DNA from: Dromaius novaehollandiae
Lineage: Eukaryota > Chordata > Aves > Casuariiformes > Dromaiidae
DNA: 64,000 bases
Direction: 5' to 3'
Assembly: GCF_036370855.1 (NCBI RefSeq)
Contig: NC_088108.1
Location: forward strand, 10,563,448-10,627,447
A program made the position numbers and the translations under genes. The stretch's first letter is position 1; every line of letters begins with the position of its first letter. Shown here piece after piece: positions 45,376-64,000 of the stretch. The notes under the pieces were generated by a model. That model was given only the letters and a program-made list of their open reading frames with translations, searched no databases and was not told where the DNA came from.

Positions 45376-48219
45376 GTAAGTTGCCTTCTGTCGTCTTAAC
45401 TGCCCCTTAATCCAGTATCTTGAAACATGCCTCTACCAATTGTTTCTCTTGTTATGTTAACAAAGCTGATCAAACTTTAATCTAGCTGTTGCACAGCAAG
45501 AAGTCTTGAATCTGTGTTAAGCAGTGTTTCAAACTCAGGAACTGTGTAAATACTGTATTTGTGATGTGCCACCAATTGAACGTTTAAAACTTCCACTGTG
45601 AGTGGATTGATAAGTAGAATTTAGCTGACCACAGTGCCTGTCTGAAGCATTCCCAGGGCTTTTAAGATTTCTTTCTTTGCTGGTATAAAAAAATGTTACC
45701 TCTAAATTGCAGATGACAGGCAAAGCTATGCCTATTTCTTGTCATTTGGTTTACTGATTACTTGGTTACTGAGAGGGTTATGCTCTTGTGGATATCAGCC
45801 TGGTGATCTCAGTTTGTTAAACCATGCTGACTTTTGTGGTTTGGAAGAAAGCTGTTCTATTCTTGCATGCCTTTTCTGAAATAAAGACCGAAATAGAGCT
45901 CTGACTTCTTTTTTTTGTTTTTTGTTTTTATTATTCCTGTAGAGTTCTCTAGTACTGTATCTCAATTCTGTGCTCCTATGAGAGCCTAGTATTGTAGTAC
46001 CAATGTTTTAGTTTGTGGACCTGTTTGGACTTGTTGGTATTTTGCAGTACTTGCATGTAGATAACTAATAGCTCTGATTCTACTTTTGAAAGTTATTTGT
46101 AACATGTCTCTTCCTTTTTTGGATGTATTGACCAAAACAGTCCACTCCCCCTAGAGTTAAAACTGTTCCCAAGTTGAGGAGAGAAGCCTTGTTAGGGTTT
46201 AAGGAAACTTTTCCAGTGTGGTTTCTACATAAGCCTCCTGAATGGGACTGCTTTGGCAAAGCTTCCAAAATGAGATGGCTACAAGAATGCTTAAGTTAAA
46301 TGCTGTGTGAACTGCATGAATTTTGTATAAGCTTGCTTTTACATGGGAAGGGTTACAAAAAAGCACTTGGAAAAAATTTGACTTAAGAAAAATCAAGTTC
46401 TGAAGGATGGAAAAAACTGACGCTGTTGTTCAGCTCTGAGCAGTGTTATCTATCAAATGTTATCTAATTTGAGCTGGAGTCACCTTCTACAGCCTTGCAC
46501 AAGGTTAGTTTTGCAAAAGCTTTCTGTTTCCAAGTAATAGGACTTCTCTGCTGTTTTGATACCAAGAAGTTGGTCTGTTAAGGTGTTGCCGACAACCTTC
46601 CTTGTTCTAGTGCTTAATAGTTTAGAATAAAGCAAAACAGAGTAAGTGTTCAGGAATGTGTGTTAAGGATTATCCAGTTGTCTTGTCTGGTTTATGCTAG
46701 TGGGTAGTCCTGTTTAGTAATGAATTAAGCCCCATGGGTGGGGATGCATTTAGAAAAGCTCTAGATACTTCTAGCTGATAGGTGAGCTGACTTTGCACGT
46801 TAGTTCCCTATAAGCCCTCCTAACCTTGATATAAACTTGCAAACAAAATATGAGTTAGAGCAGAGTGACTTCTTTGAATGTATTCTGGATACATTCAAAA
46901 GTTTGCTGTATATTCAAGATTGCTGTATATTCAAGATTGCTGTAGTATGCTCTGCCCTGAGACTGCTTTTAAATGTATTTGTGATGCTTCATTCCTCTTA
47001 GGCCCAAATGTAGCTCTGATAGGCCCTAGCTTAAGATGATTGTGCTTGCTTGATAAACTGTACCAAGACTATATTGAAATGCTCTCATGTGAGTTGTAAA
47101 CTGATATTTACTGCAAGAACATACTTGATGTTGGTGGTGGACCTCAACACTGAGAGCCTACTTGTTGAAAGCATGTAACTAGTACTCAGAAAAGAAACAG
47201 GCCATCGGATGCTCCTGTGAGTCTAGCGTGAGTCACATCAGTGATATCTGAGTATGTGGGGTGTATGTGTTTGCAGAAGGCATTCTTATCCTGATAGTCA
47301 AACCCTAGACACTTACAGCAGAGGCACATGAAACCAGTATTAAGTACAAGTACTTAAAATAGCCATGCATCAAGGAAGTCTGAGGATGTACTGTGACATG
47401 TTAGTGCAGCTGGAAGGATGTGCTGCTTGTAGTGGCCTATTTGGAGAATCCCTGTACAAGACTCAGGTGTAGTGTACTGAGTACTAAATGTGGTTACCAC
47501 CTTGACTCCTCTCATAGTAGAGTTCTGATTAATATTGAACAATGCCTGTCTGCTTTCTGGTTCTAATCAGGCTGAAGAGATAGGTAGACTGCAGCTGGGG
47601 ATGGGAAATTCAAGTAGGATTTCAGGTACTCTTCCCATCCTGTGTCCTAATTCAGACCCATTTTGGAACTGAGTGTCTGCACAGGAGCACACGTTTGCAT
47701 CTTTAATTGCTGATCTGTGTTATGTTTCTTGAATCCACTTGGAATAGACAGTGACTACGTAGACAAAGTAAATGTGTGGGAGTGTAGTTTATCTTGAGGA
47801 AGTAACTTGGATAGATGATTTTCTATGTAGCTTTAACAGAAACAGTGGCATTTAGTCATGTGCTTCTGCATGGCAAAAGTTGACCTTAGAGCTAAGACTG
47901 AGGTATAGAATTTCATGTTGAAACTTATACTTGTATTAGTTATCAGCTGAGAACCTATTGTACAGTTAAAAAAAAAAAGTGTAGCACAGATGATAGTGCT
48001 GAATGTTTTAATAAGTCATGTAGAGGTACTATTAAGCAAAAAACAGCTACAGGCTGTGTGATAAATTTGCCATTAGTTTCAAATGTAACTTGGAGCAAAA
48101 TAAATGTACTCATTCTAGAATGAATGAATTCTCAGTGTTTCTAAATGAGCCTTGACAGTGGCTGTATAAACACTTTTCCTGGTGTAAAACTTAACTTCTT
48201 GGTGACCTTCTCCCACCAG
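45376..48219 (+). other. RNF128: RNF128 intron 4
   Basis: A 2.8-kb intron with no coding frame of note. A 17-bp direct repeat (TGCTGTATATTCAAGAT) occurs twice, plus a partial third copy, at 46904-46944. No RNA gene was recognised. Confidence 0.7.
46904..46944 (+). repeat. 17-bp tandem repeat, 2.4 copies
   Basis: TGCTGTATATTCAAGAT occurs at 46904-46920 and 46921-46937, followed by TGCTGTA. Confidence 0.85.
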
Positions 48220-48316
48220 CCACCTCTTCCACAAGAACTGTATTGACCCCTGGCTTCTGGAACACAGGACATGCCCCATGTGCAAATGTGACATACTCAA
48301 AGCTTTGGGCATTGAG
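48220..48316 (+). CDS. RNF128: RNF128 shared exon 5: second half of the RING-H2 finger
   Basis: Acceptor CTTCTCCCACCAG, donor GAG|GTAAGT. It encodes (N)[20 protein letters not shown] and [12 protein letters not shown]. The ligands H279, H282, C285, C296 and C299 complete the C-x2-C-x14-C-x-H-x2-H-x2-C-x10-C-x2-C pattern; every zinc ligand is present. The [13 protein letters not shown] core, including the conserved Trp used for E2 binding, matches human GRAIL. The exon ends in phase 0 after KALGIE. Confidence 0.97.
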
Positions 48317-49145
48317 GTAAGTCAGTATTCTTTCCTAGTGGAAAATGCCATTAGCAGTGTTATGTCAGTGTAGTGACAGCATATGAGCTGTTGTGTGCTG
48401 CCTCTAGAATGCAGATAAGCACAGACCTTGCATGTCAGCTGTGGGATGCTACATGACTAATGATAGAGCGTAGCCTTGTTAGTGAAGCCTGCAGCTGACG
48501 TGGTCTGAGCTGATATCTGTCTAAAGCCTCAGGCAGAATGACAACATAAATTTGTTGTTATGCATGACTGAAGAGTTGCTCTTAGTCTGCAATTAGTGGT
48601 GCTTCTCAGAGTTTAGGCAGGCTTTGATAACTAATACTGTCCTTGAAACCAGCCTCTGTTTAGTTATAAAGTACTCAGAGTCCTTGAAGAGAGGACAGGT
48701 TAGTACGTGTGGCTTTTGGGGAGCCATGTGACTTCCCAGGATACACAAGAAATGTTGTCACTGCTCATGGTGGCAAGTGCTGAAGAAAGATACTGTTGCC
48801 ATTGCCTGCCACTGCCTGGACCAGCTGAAATGTATGCCAGAGACCACCCGGGGGGTGGAGAACTGCATGCAGTGGAAGGAGGAATCTATCTTCCTGATAT
48901 TGGGCAGGAAAAAAGGAAGAACTGGCTGAAGATTACAGAAGCTGCATCTGAACCTCCCACTCTAATTAGGCAGTAACTGGCTTTCACTTATTAGGCTGGA
49001 GGCTTACGGTAGAGCTTTCTCAATTTCAAACCTCTTTCTGGCCAAAAGTCCACTAGACTCCAGGCTCTGCAAGCACTGGCCTCCTGAAAAGATGCATCTT
49101 CCTACTAAGTTGTAACTTAACCATTTTTGCTTTCCTTTCACAAAG

Positions 49146-49314
49146 GCTGATATAGAAGATGGGGCAGAATCTGTGCAAGCCACAGTATCCAGTGAAGCAT
49201 CAAATGTCACTTCAGTTAATGAAGAGGATAGTAGTAGTGAAACTGCATCATCTGGATATGCTTCTGTACAAGGAGCAGATGAATCTGTTCTGGAAGAACA
49301 TGCACCATCAGAAA
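49146..49314 (+). CDS. RNF128: RNF128 shared exon 6: acidic, serine-rich cytosolic tail
   Basis: Acceptor CTTTCCTTTCACAAAG, donor GAAA|GTGAGT. The 56 codons are rich in D, E and S, with NEEDSSSETASSGYASVQGA conserved with human GRAIL (ETASSGYASVQG). This region lies after the RING and is probably disordered. If the donor is skipped the frame continues for 20 further codons to a stop at 49376 with a hydrophobic end (PVLLGCVAVSLLML). Confidence 0.95.
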
Positions 49315-50792
49315 GTGAGTATATTGCTTCACCTGTCTTGTTAGGTTGTGTTGCAGTTTCATTGCTCATGCTATGAATTAGGGTTGTTTTTTTTCTTTCT
49401 TTCTTAGTAACATCTAATAGTGCTTGAACACCTTGAGCTTGCTGTTTTTCAGAGTAATCTTAACCTTATGGTTTTTTTAAGCAGTTGGCATCTATACTTG
49501 TTGTTCTTTACTGAAGTACAACTTAAACTTGAATTAAAAACTTAACTCTAAGAAAAGAGGAGTTGAAAAATCAGAGGCTATTCAAAGGCCAAAGGGAATT
49601 TTTTTTGAAGATGTCCCATACCTCATCTCTTTGGAAATTACATATTGGATAAGCAGGTGCTGCCTTGCCACCAGATCTGTCTGCTTTAAGCAGCTAATTA
49701 CTTACAGAAAACTTCTGTAGCCAGAAAGTCAGAAACAGTCTTGCTCTAGTATAGATGATGATGAATAGAAATGACAAATACTTCATACCAAATTTCAGAT
49801 TTTGCAGAGGCTGAGTCATCTTTGAACACTTTCACAGAGAACTTTCACTGAAAAAGACTACTAGCTTTTTTGAATACCTTATCTTTTTAAACAGGAACAC
49901 GTATTGAATTTTTTTTTTCTAGTGCTTAATTTTGCCAAGAAGTACTCAGTGTTGCTGTTGATTTTAAAAGTGTAAAGATTCTAGGTAAACAGATACAAAC
50001 TAGTGCAGTTCTTCCCTGAACTGTAGAATGGATTTGGAAAGAAGAGTAAGTGGGGAAGCTTTCAGAGATGAAAAGGATGCATTCTGGTTGTCTGCTTAGA
50101 TTTTCCACTGGAACCATCCCCAGATGATAGGAAAGCATGGGATTTGCTGCCACCTGTGGGACATCTTTCTCCAGCAAGTGACGTGTATATAGGAGTGCTC
50201 CTGCTTAGGCACCCCACTAGAAGAGGGGGTGTTTCCTATAAGTAAAATATCAGAAGGTTAATTTGTATCCCTACAAGCAAATTAAGTGATTCTGGACTAT
50301 TTAAATTGTGCGGGCCCTCATACGTATTCTCACCTTGAGTGGCAAAAACAAGCATTACTGTCAGCCTAACAGAGTTAGTCTGGGGGGAAAGACTTCCTCT
50401 CTGAATCACCCTGTGTATGCTGAAACTAGTCTCCAAGAGTTACTCCAGATGCCTGTCTTCAGTAGCCCTTAAAGCCATATGAGATTTCTCAGTCTCCTTA
50501 TAGCTGGATATTGTAGCCTTACACTGCCGCCTTCCACTTGTACACACAGTCTAGGTTTGCTCAACCCCAGTGAAAAGTAAACTCCAAAGCCTGGTGGACA
50601 CATCTAGAAATAACAGGTAATGGGCTCACAAGCTAATGAAGGCTAGTGGAAGAGTGGTAGTTGGGGCACGGCTTTGGATTCCCACTGTTCAGGAAATGTC
50701 GTGAAGAGACCACTGCAGTAGGCTTGTGAAGAAAAAAGTGTTTGTTTAAAGTAGTGAAGCTTGCGTTAACTTTTCTTTCTTGTTCTGAATAG

Positions 50793-50911
50793 ATGACAAC
50801 ATGCATCTTGTAAATAGTGAATCCCAACCCTCAGCTGTGAATGTCCTTCCACATCTTGACAACCCAACTTTCGAAGCAGATGAAACACAAGTTCGTGAAG
50901 TCAGGACCTAA
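50793..50911 (+). CDS. RNF128: RNF128 terminal coding exon 7
   Basis: Acceptor TTTTCTTTCTTGTTCTGAATAG; a split Asn codon is followed by DNMHLVNSESQPSAVNVLPH, then LDNPTFEADE and QVREVRT, and TAA at 50909-50911. The DNPTFE and C-terminal VRE motifs match the end of human GRAIL. This completes predicted proteins of 405 and 397 aa. Confidence 0.95.
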
Positions 50912-52210
50912 GAACATGCCTGGCAACGTGGTGTAAGCCTTCTGCAAGGAGCTGCCAACTGCTGTCACATGTACATCAAACACTGTAAGAACCTGGTGGA
51001 TGACTGTAGCAGCAATGTTGCCTTGGAAATACCGAGATCAAATAGACTTATTTAAATCATAATTGCATGGTTTGCAATACTTAAAACTGTATCTCCCATG
51101 TGGAATTTAGTTTTAGCACTCTTCAGTTAAAGCTGTCTTAAACATGTAAAGAAAACCATTGGATTTTAACACTAAACCAAACATTGCATCTTCAGCAAAG
51201 GTTCTGTTCAGCATTTGAGTCCTTTAAATAAGGAGAAGATTCTATGTTATGTAGTAGCTGTGTCTGCTGGGAATTGTTTGACTTGTGGGTTTTTTCTTGT
51301 GTTTTGATTTAGGATTTTCATTTCAGACAAATTCATTTTAATCTGATCTAATACTTAGCAGACAAATTGTTCAGTGTAACACTGTTTTACCATTTCTGTG
51401 CACTAATTTGATAGGACAAAATACAAACTAATGTCTGTCAAACTGGATTTTGCCCACAGTGTCTCTGGGTATCTAGTAAACTGATTGAGTCTTTACCTCT
51501 CAACTCCAGTCCACCTACAACACTTTCCTGAAGGGGAAAAAGGGCTTCAGGCTGACAGGCCAAACCTGACTTGCACAATACTGTAAAAAGAACAATTCCA
51601 GGAACTTTTCAAACTTGTTAATAATATTATTAGACAGTCTAAAAGCTCCTACCTGATTTTGAGTTATGACCATCTCTAGCACCAGCAATATGCAGGAGTC
51701 CTGGCTTTGTGGAAGTCTGAGATGACTTCCGGAAGACAACTTAAGATTAAAGGATGGATTCTTCTCAGAGGATCTGCTGTGCTTTATTCAGGCAACATCA
51801 GGAAAAGAATCCAACATCTGAATAATGCTGCTGACTATTGCTGTGCATTGTCTTGCCTGTGGCAGTGACAACTGATGTCCTGTAAATGTAACAGATTATT
51901 GGAGAAGTTTTCTGCTATCTGTGAGGAGTTGAACTGGGGTCAGGAGGAACACTGGGTGCCTCAATATTAAATCTGTGGCCTTGCCCATCAAAGGATATCT
52001 TGCGTTTGCACTTTATTTTTATCTCTGTACCTATGGTTTATTTCTAATGCTAGCAGAACTTTGTCTTAAAGTCTACAATAAAGTACTATTGAATCTGGAG
52101 GGGAAAAGCAATGCATTTTCTTATCTGTAGTGTAATTACAATTGTTGTAAATACTTATGATTTGTATTGAACTTGAAAATAAAAATGTAAATAAAACTAT
52201 ATTCTGATGA
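50912..52210 (+). other. RNF128: RNF128 3' UTR
   Basis: About 1.3 kb of AT-rich sequence without a long open frame, ending near a tight cluster of poly(A) signals: AATAAA at 52077-52082, 52178-52183 and 52190-52195. Cleavage is expected near 52205-52215. Confidence 0.8.
52178..52195 (+). promoter_or_regulatory. RNF128: RNF128 poly(A) signals (two overlapping-range AATAAA hexamers)
   Basis: AATAAA at 52178-52183 and 52190-52195, with a third at 52077-52082 that could give a slightly shorter 3' end. GT-rich sequence follows. Confidence 0.8.
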
Positions 52211-52215
52211 CCTGC

Positions 52216-55200
52216 TTATGACTGACAGAGAATGTTTGGTACCAGCTCTTATATAGAAACTGGTGCTGTTCTCAGTTATCTTAATTTGTCCCATTCCACA
52301 CCCACAAAACTGCGTTTTGAAAGGCTGAAAAGTAGCAGTGCTTGCTCAAACTATCTGGAATAAGGACTGCTAATGCTCTACAGGATGTTACTGTTATCTG
52401 GACTGAAATTGTGTCAAGAGACCTAAGCCTAGGAGCTGTGCTTTACAAGGAGGCTAAAACAAGTGCTTTAGGGCAAGGCTATCAAGGCTAAACAATCAAG
52501 AGGCTGAAGTATGCTGAGAAAAGGGGTAGGAGTAACACAGAGGGCACGTGTTGTCTTGAGCCACATTCTCTTCTCTTTAAGAGGCTGCCTGTGTGTGCGC
52601 GAGTACAGAGGATGTTGAGTAAGCTGCTTGATTGTACTTCTGAACTGCTGTTCTAGATGCAGGCTGACACAAGGCAGTTTTGCATGATCTCTTCGGATCA
52701 GCTAGCTTGTTACATTTCCCTTTTCACTGTCAGGTCTGTCTTTGGCATCCCTCCCTTCTTTTAAAGAATTTGTTCACTTGGTCTTAAAGCATTTTAAAAT
52801 TACTTAAATTGCAGATGTTCAGTACTGCAATGCTAAATGTAGTAAAAAGGTGTCAAATCCCTTGGTAGATTCAGTAGTGGTTACAGCCTTGTTGTGCTTC
52901 TGCTTTTTAGCTTATTTCATCGGGAAGGCAAGGGAGTGACTACATGAAGTACAGGAATGCTGCCCTACCAGCCTGCCCTCGATTCTGTTTTGCAGACTTC
53001 CAAATCCAGTCCAGGAAGCATTGGTTGGTTATGGCCTCAATTTGTAAGTCTGAGTGTAATCTGACTTCACTCTGAAACTGTGTCATGCTGGTCGCTGTGA
53101 TCATCTTTCTGCTCTATGGTTGAAGTGTGGAGCAGAGAAAGAAACAGCCAAGTGGTAAATATGTAGCCCTTGAATGTTTAATTTCACTTTCATTTGAAAA
53201 GCTATTCACAAATTTGTTGTGGTGTATAAGCAGTGAGGCAGTAGTTTCATGATAATATGCTGACCTGAAATCAACTGCCAGTCTTCTGTGTTTAACAGAA
53301 AAATGATTTGTGTTAAAGCCTGGCGGGGGAGATTCAGGTCAATTCTGTATGTTGAAAAGTGTTCTGGGATTTTTTTCTTCTGATCTATGCATCTGTGGTG
53401 CTTTGTATTTATAGGTTTCAAGCCTTTCTATTTACTATTTTCTAAGAGCAATAAAGCTGCAATTTTTCCACTGCTGATATTTCTGATGGTACAGTTTTAC
53501 ACAGCACTTTCTCAAGGAACGCACTGGTGCTGGAGGATGGAGCAGCAACAACGTAGTCAGGAACTTGGCTCATACTGCAATAGGATCAGATGCTGTGTAT
53601 GTGTTCGGTAAAACCTGCTCAGAGCTCAGAACAGCTACACTGATCTGCAGAAAAACTCTAAAAGTTCTTGTATCAGGTCTGAAGTACTGTAAAAAGAATA
53701 AAAGCAGTGTGCATAACTAAGCAATATTTGGGCTACTGCTAAGCAGAAACACTTAATGCTTTTTTTGTCATTTTGTTTTGCAGCTTAGCATGGAAGTCTG
53801 ACATTTTTGTGTGTGCATACTCTGCAAATATTGGCATGGAGGCATTTTGTTTAAAAATGACAATGTACAAATTTCATGCATTCAAAACTTATTACAGTGA
53901 GATCAGATCTGTTGCTGTCCCACTTTGAGAAAATGTTTTCTTATTTCACTGAACTCTGCAGAGGTTTTTCCTTTGAGAACATTGCTACAGTTCTGAAATT
54001 CCATTAAAGCAGGAAGAACTTTGTATTTCCAAGTTTCCATGGATAGCAATTGTCCCAATAGGGTTGTCTTTAGTCCTTAGCTGTGCACAGAGCACTGTGC
54101 AGCAGAATTTGTGATAATACAGTCTTGAAATGGCTCAGTGTCTGTTCATACATATGTTGTAGGTATATATGCATTATGGCATAATGCACTCTTTCCTGTA
54201 AGCAAGATGCAAGCAGGAGTGTGCCTGAGGGATAGGGTTGTTCCTGAAAGGCAATGCAAGCTTGCAGTTGTTACGCAATGGCTTTAGGCTTTGCTGGATA
54301 TACCAACATCTGAATGTAAGATGCTAGAAATAATGTGCCTACAAGTGGTAACAATTGCTAAAATGTATGCCTCTTTCGACTTTGTTAATACTTCCATTGG
54401 GTCACATAGACATTTCAATTATTCTGCCCCCAAAGAGAAAGCAGAATAGGTTAAGCATCTCCTATGTATTTACTCACTGCTGTCATTTATCTGTCTTCCC
54501 CAGGAGAGAGCTCTGATTTAGACATTTTGCTCAGAAATGCTTCCATGTTCTCTAACAGAAACTGGGAAAGAATTCCTCAGCAAGAGAGGAAGAGCAGGTA
54601 GCCCTGTGACCCGATACCTGGTTGCTATGGCTTTTTGTAAACCAGACTTTACAGCACTGTGATTTTTATTGTAAATCTAAGGCTGAAAGAAAATAGTTTG
54701 TTCACGCAGAGGGAATTTTTCAGGTGTAACTGTAGAAATGTAGTTATAACAGTGAGATTTTGCTTAAGGGAAAAGCAGGGCTTGTCATGAGGGACTGCAT
54801 ATGTATAAAAGCAGTCTGAGCCAAAAAGGCAGTTGAACTCTTTCTATAAAATGGTGAGAGCTAGTCTGTCTCGGACTTTAGATGGAAAGATCTGCAGTTA
54901 TCAAATGATCTAATAGTTAGACAAAATAAATGCACACATCTTGTCTGTGTGATTTAATGCAACTTTATTTCATGTTTAACATACACTAGTTCAGAAGGTA
55001 GCCCTGCCTTTTCACCCAGGTTTGTATGAATGTTATTCCTATGCAGATTTGGATAGTGCCCTGCTCCCAAAGAGGAGTAAAGGCTGGCATTTTGGAGTAG
55101 ATAAAAGAAAATCTACTGGCAATTTAATTTTGGGTCTAAGGGAAACTTAAGACTGAACTGTGATATTCAGACTGTTCTGCTGTGTCTCACTGTCGTTGGT

Positions 55201-57220
55201 TGTCAAGCTATTTGTTATACAGACAGAAGCTAACATTTAGTTATATAGCTAATGGTCTTGGCTGTGATTACTTGAGGGAAATCATTTAACATTTTTAGGA
55301 GGCCCTTCATACAGGGAAAGAAAAATTCTGCAGCACTAAATGGATCTCTCTTGTTGCAAAATGCATTGATTAGACTGTAGGATGATTGTGCGCTGATTAA
55401 GAAAGAATTTGTGTCTATAAATAAATTCCTTCAAGAGGACATTTTAATAGTATTTGATTAAGAACTGAACTCCTGAGGGAATGTAAAAAAGTAAGACATC
55501 CAGGACCTTGAATCCTGGGAGAGGGAGAGAGGAAAACAAACAGACATTTTCTAAGCAGAAGGGTTTTGTTAGTGTTGTTTTTTTTTTAATATCTGATTAA
55601 CAAAGTTTGAAGCTTGAATAAGAAAGTGATATATGTCATAACATGTCCAGCCAGTGTGAGATGCCAAACGCCAAGCTCTGGGTAGGAAATGCTAAGGGCA
55701 TATCTCCAAACAATTAGCATCAGCATTAGAAGGTGTGCTAGATTCTACATGTCTGTTTCCTATCCAGAGGCTTGTCCAATTGAGGAAAATTAAATGGTAA
55801 ATACCCCAGGAAATGCTCTTAGAACAGCAGCATCTAAGCAGGAATCATTCGATCAGTTCTGCTGGTAAATCTCCAGGAACAGCCACAGTAATAACATACC
55901 CATGGGAACAGTTAATGTGTTAGACTGGGTCCCTTCAGGTGGGCTGACTGAGGAAACTCCTTTGTGAAGAACAGTCTGCTAATCTTGAAGTTGTTTGCCT
56001 TGTCTCATTAATGTTTCATCTGTGTTAGCTACTACATGTTGGTTAATGACTTCTAATTCATTTTTCCTTGCTACTAAAGGTAAAGCACCAGAAACTTGTT
56101 GCTTCCTACTCTGCTCTGTCATAAACACAGGTAAAATGAAAACAGTAGTATTAGAGTTAAATCTATACTGGGTCACAAAGGTAAATCATTTTAATACTGG
56201 AGCTTCTTTTGCTATGCTATGATGTAATGACTGCTTTTAAGTCTCATACCAGTGCAATCCATCCAGTTCTGAAGACTTGTGCTGAATTAAGTGTGACTGC
56301 ATTCTTGGTTCTGCTTTCACACTGGTGCCTTTGGGTAGATGCTCCTTCCGCAGCTGGAGCTGGACAGGCGTTGCCAAACACCTTGCTGTGAAGTGCTTGG
56401 CAAAGCCCTGCCCTGCCTGTGCTTGCAGATATACCAGTGGCTGGCAGAAACATTATTGAGAATTAAATGCATTTGGGACTGTGGAAAGGCATGAAAGAAA
56501 GAAAGGATGAAGTGACAGAAGTGCCAAGTCTGTAATCCGTACATAGTATATGACGTGCAGTTTTTTATAAAGAGCTCCAAGCAGGGCCCAGAGCAAGTGG
56601 TTAGTTAGTCTGTACATAATCCAAAGAGCTAGGCAGTGAGGGTGAATTCCTGAGGATCTTGCAGACAAATTACAAAAACACCAAGGCCACAGGAGCCAAA
56701 CTGTTGTTACGGCAATGTAAATGTGTACACTAACGTAGGTGGTGCCGATTCCGGTTGGATAATACAACCGATGAAGCAGGTTGTCTTTTTAGAACATGAA
56801 ATGTAAACATGCTGACCATATGTCCACCTGACCAGCTGCTGAGGCAGGTCTGTTCCTCTGCTCCCAGCAGCAATGCAAACAGGTAGGGCGGTCAGGGAGG
56901 CAGGGGTTCCCCAAGGCCCGTGTTCCCCTGAGATGGGGACGGTCCCACTCCATTCCTTGCTTGTGAGTTTTCCGTGTACTTCTTTCTGCGCCTTGGTCTG
57001 CTCCGTCGCAGGAGCAGGACAGTGTTCCCCACGCCTCGGTTGCGGTGCAAGTTGTTCTGATTAGAAAACAACGTGAAAGGCAAACAGAAATATTTTGGGG
57101 GGAATGGCTGTCTCCTATTTGGGCTGATATCTGAATTCTGCTTGGCCAAAACTTAAAATTCTTCTTTGACTAACAGCCAGAGCTTTCACTAAAAATAAAT
57201 AAATAAAAAAAGTGGATTTA
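52216..57220. other. intergenic region RNF128 - TBC1D8B
   Basis: Five kilobases of mostly AT-rich DNA. I found no exon with coherent borders on either strand and no tRNA-like structure. Short open frames such as 56453-56767 on the minus strand have no supporting signals. Confidence 0.6.
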
Positions 57221-57480
57221 GGAACACCGCGGGCGAGGGGGTCCCTGCGTGACAGGCGCGGGTGTGGCGGCAGGCGGCTCCCGGGCAGGGGCGCAGGGAC
57301 ACGGGGCGTGTGAGGGGAGGAGAAGGACGCCCCTTCCCCCAGCCCCGGGGGCCGAAGGAGCCGTGACCGCCGGCGCAGCGGGCGGGCAGGAACGCGACCC
57401 CCCGCCTCCGATCCTTTCAGCAACCGCCCCTAACGGCCAGGCAGACGCCTGCCCCGCGGGCCGCGGAGGCAGGCCGGCCG

Positions 57481-57506
57481 CGCAATGCCCGGCGGGAGCT
57501 GTAGTC
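57481..57506 (-). promoter_or_regulatory. ZNF143/THAP11-like promoter element 1
   Basis: On the minus strand: GACTACAGCTCCCG then CCGGGCATTGCG, close to the ACTACAATTCCCAG / AATGCCTTGCG arrangement recognised by ZNF143 with THAP11 at housekeeping promoters. Motif resemblance only. Confidence 0.5.
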
Positions 57507-57544
57507 CGGAGGCCGCGGCGCGGCGCGGCTGGGCGCGGCGGCGA

Positions 57545-57570
57545 GGACTGCGCTTCCCAGCAGGCCTCGG
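57545..57570 (+). promoter_or_regulatory. ZNF143/THAP11-like promoter element 2
   Basis: On the plus strand: GGACTGCGCTTCCCAGCAGG then CCTCGG, a weaker match to the same element, in the opposite orientation to element 1 and about 40 bp away. Confidence 0.4.
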
Positions 57571-57671
57571 GGCGGCAGCGGCGCCCACCCCCCGCCCCTC
57601 TCCTCCCCGGCGGCGGCGCTTGGCAGCCTCGCTGTGTACGTGGGAGCGGGAGGCCGGGCGCCGCGGCGGGC

Positions 57672-57692
57672 ATGGGCGGCGGCGGGGCGTGA
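57672..57692 (+). other. upstream ORF in the TBC1D8B leader (MGGGGA-stop)
   Basis: An ATG with G at +4 starts six codons and TGA, ending 12 bp before the TBC1D8B ATG at 57705. If it lies within the transcript, the close spacing would make reinitiation at the main ATG inefficient. Confidence 0.4.

Positions 57693-64000
<6,308 letters not shown>

Overview
The window is vertebrate nuclear DNA, most likely from a bird. It has widely spaced, spliced coding exons with GT-AG borders, AT-rich introns, GC-rich CpG islands at two promoters, few interspersed repeats, and a recognisable avian-type CR1 LINE 3' end at about 11.88-12.16 kb. The two best-identified genes, RNF128 (GRAIL) and TBC1D8B, are adjacent and co-oriented, as they are on human Xq22.3. 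There is no bacterial, plasmid, phage or CRISPR content.

Layout. (1) About 2.18-2.33 kb, plus strand: the last coding exon of an upstream gene, probably RADX (CXorf57) from gene order, with its poly(A) signal. (2) 4.6-6.2 kb, minus strand: two in-frame exons with good splice borders and a downstream poly(A) signal. They form the 3' end of a gene I cannot identify, convergent with the upstream gene and close to the first RNF128 exon. (3) 6.79-52.2 kb, plus strand: RNF128. It has two alternative first coding exons (6789 and 23064) that encode related signal-peptide/PA-domain halves. Both end in the same phase and can splice to one shared set of six exons (38.2-50.9 kb) carrying the transmembrane helix, the RING-H2 finger and the acidic/serine-rich tail. 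The predicted products are 405 aa (CpG-island first exon) and 397 aa (AT-rich first exon). (4) 52.2-57.2 kb: intergenic, no gene recognised. (5) 57.2-58.0 kb: CpG island with the TBC1D8B promoter and first coding exon. The rest of the window is TBC1D8B intron 1, in which I found no second exon.

Function. RNF128 is a type I endosomal/ER membrane E3 ubiquitin ligase: the luminal PA domain captures substrates and the cytosolic RING recruits E2. Choosing between the two first exons changes the signal peptide and most of the PA domain but not the catalytic end. TBC1D8B is a TBC-family Rab-GAP of the endosomal system. RADX is a single-strand DNA-binding replication-fork factor. The unidentified minus-strand gene is the most interesting item. 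The GC-rich CpG island around the second RNF128 first exon also holds a degenerate minisatellite, a (GGC)13 run and a G-quadruplex-type GGGGCT array.
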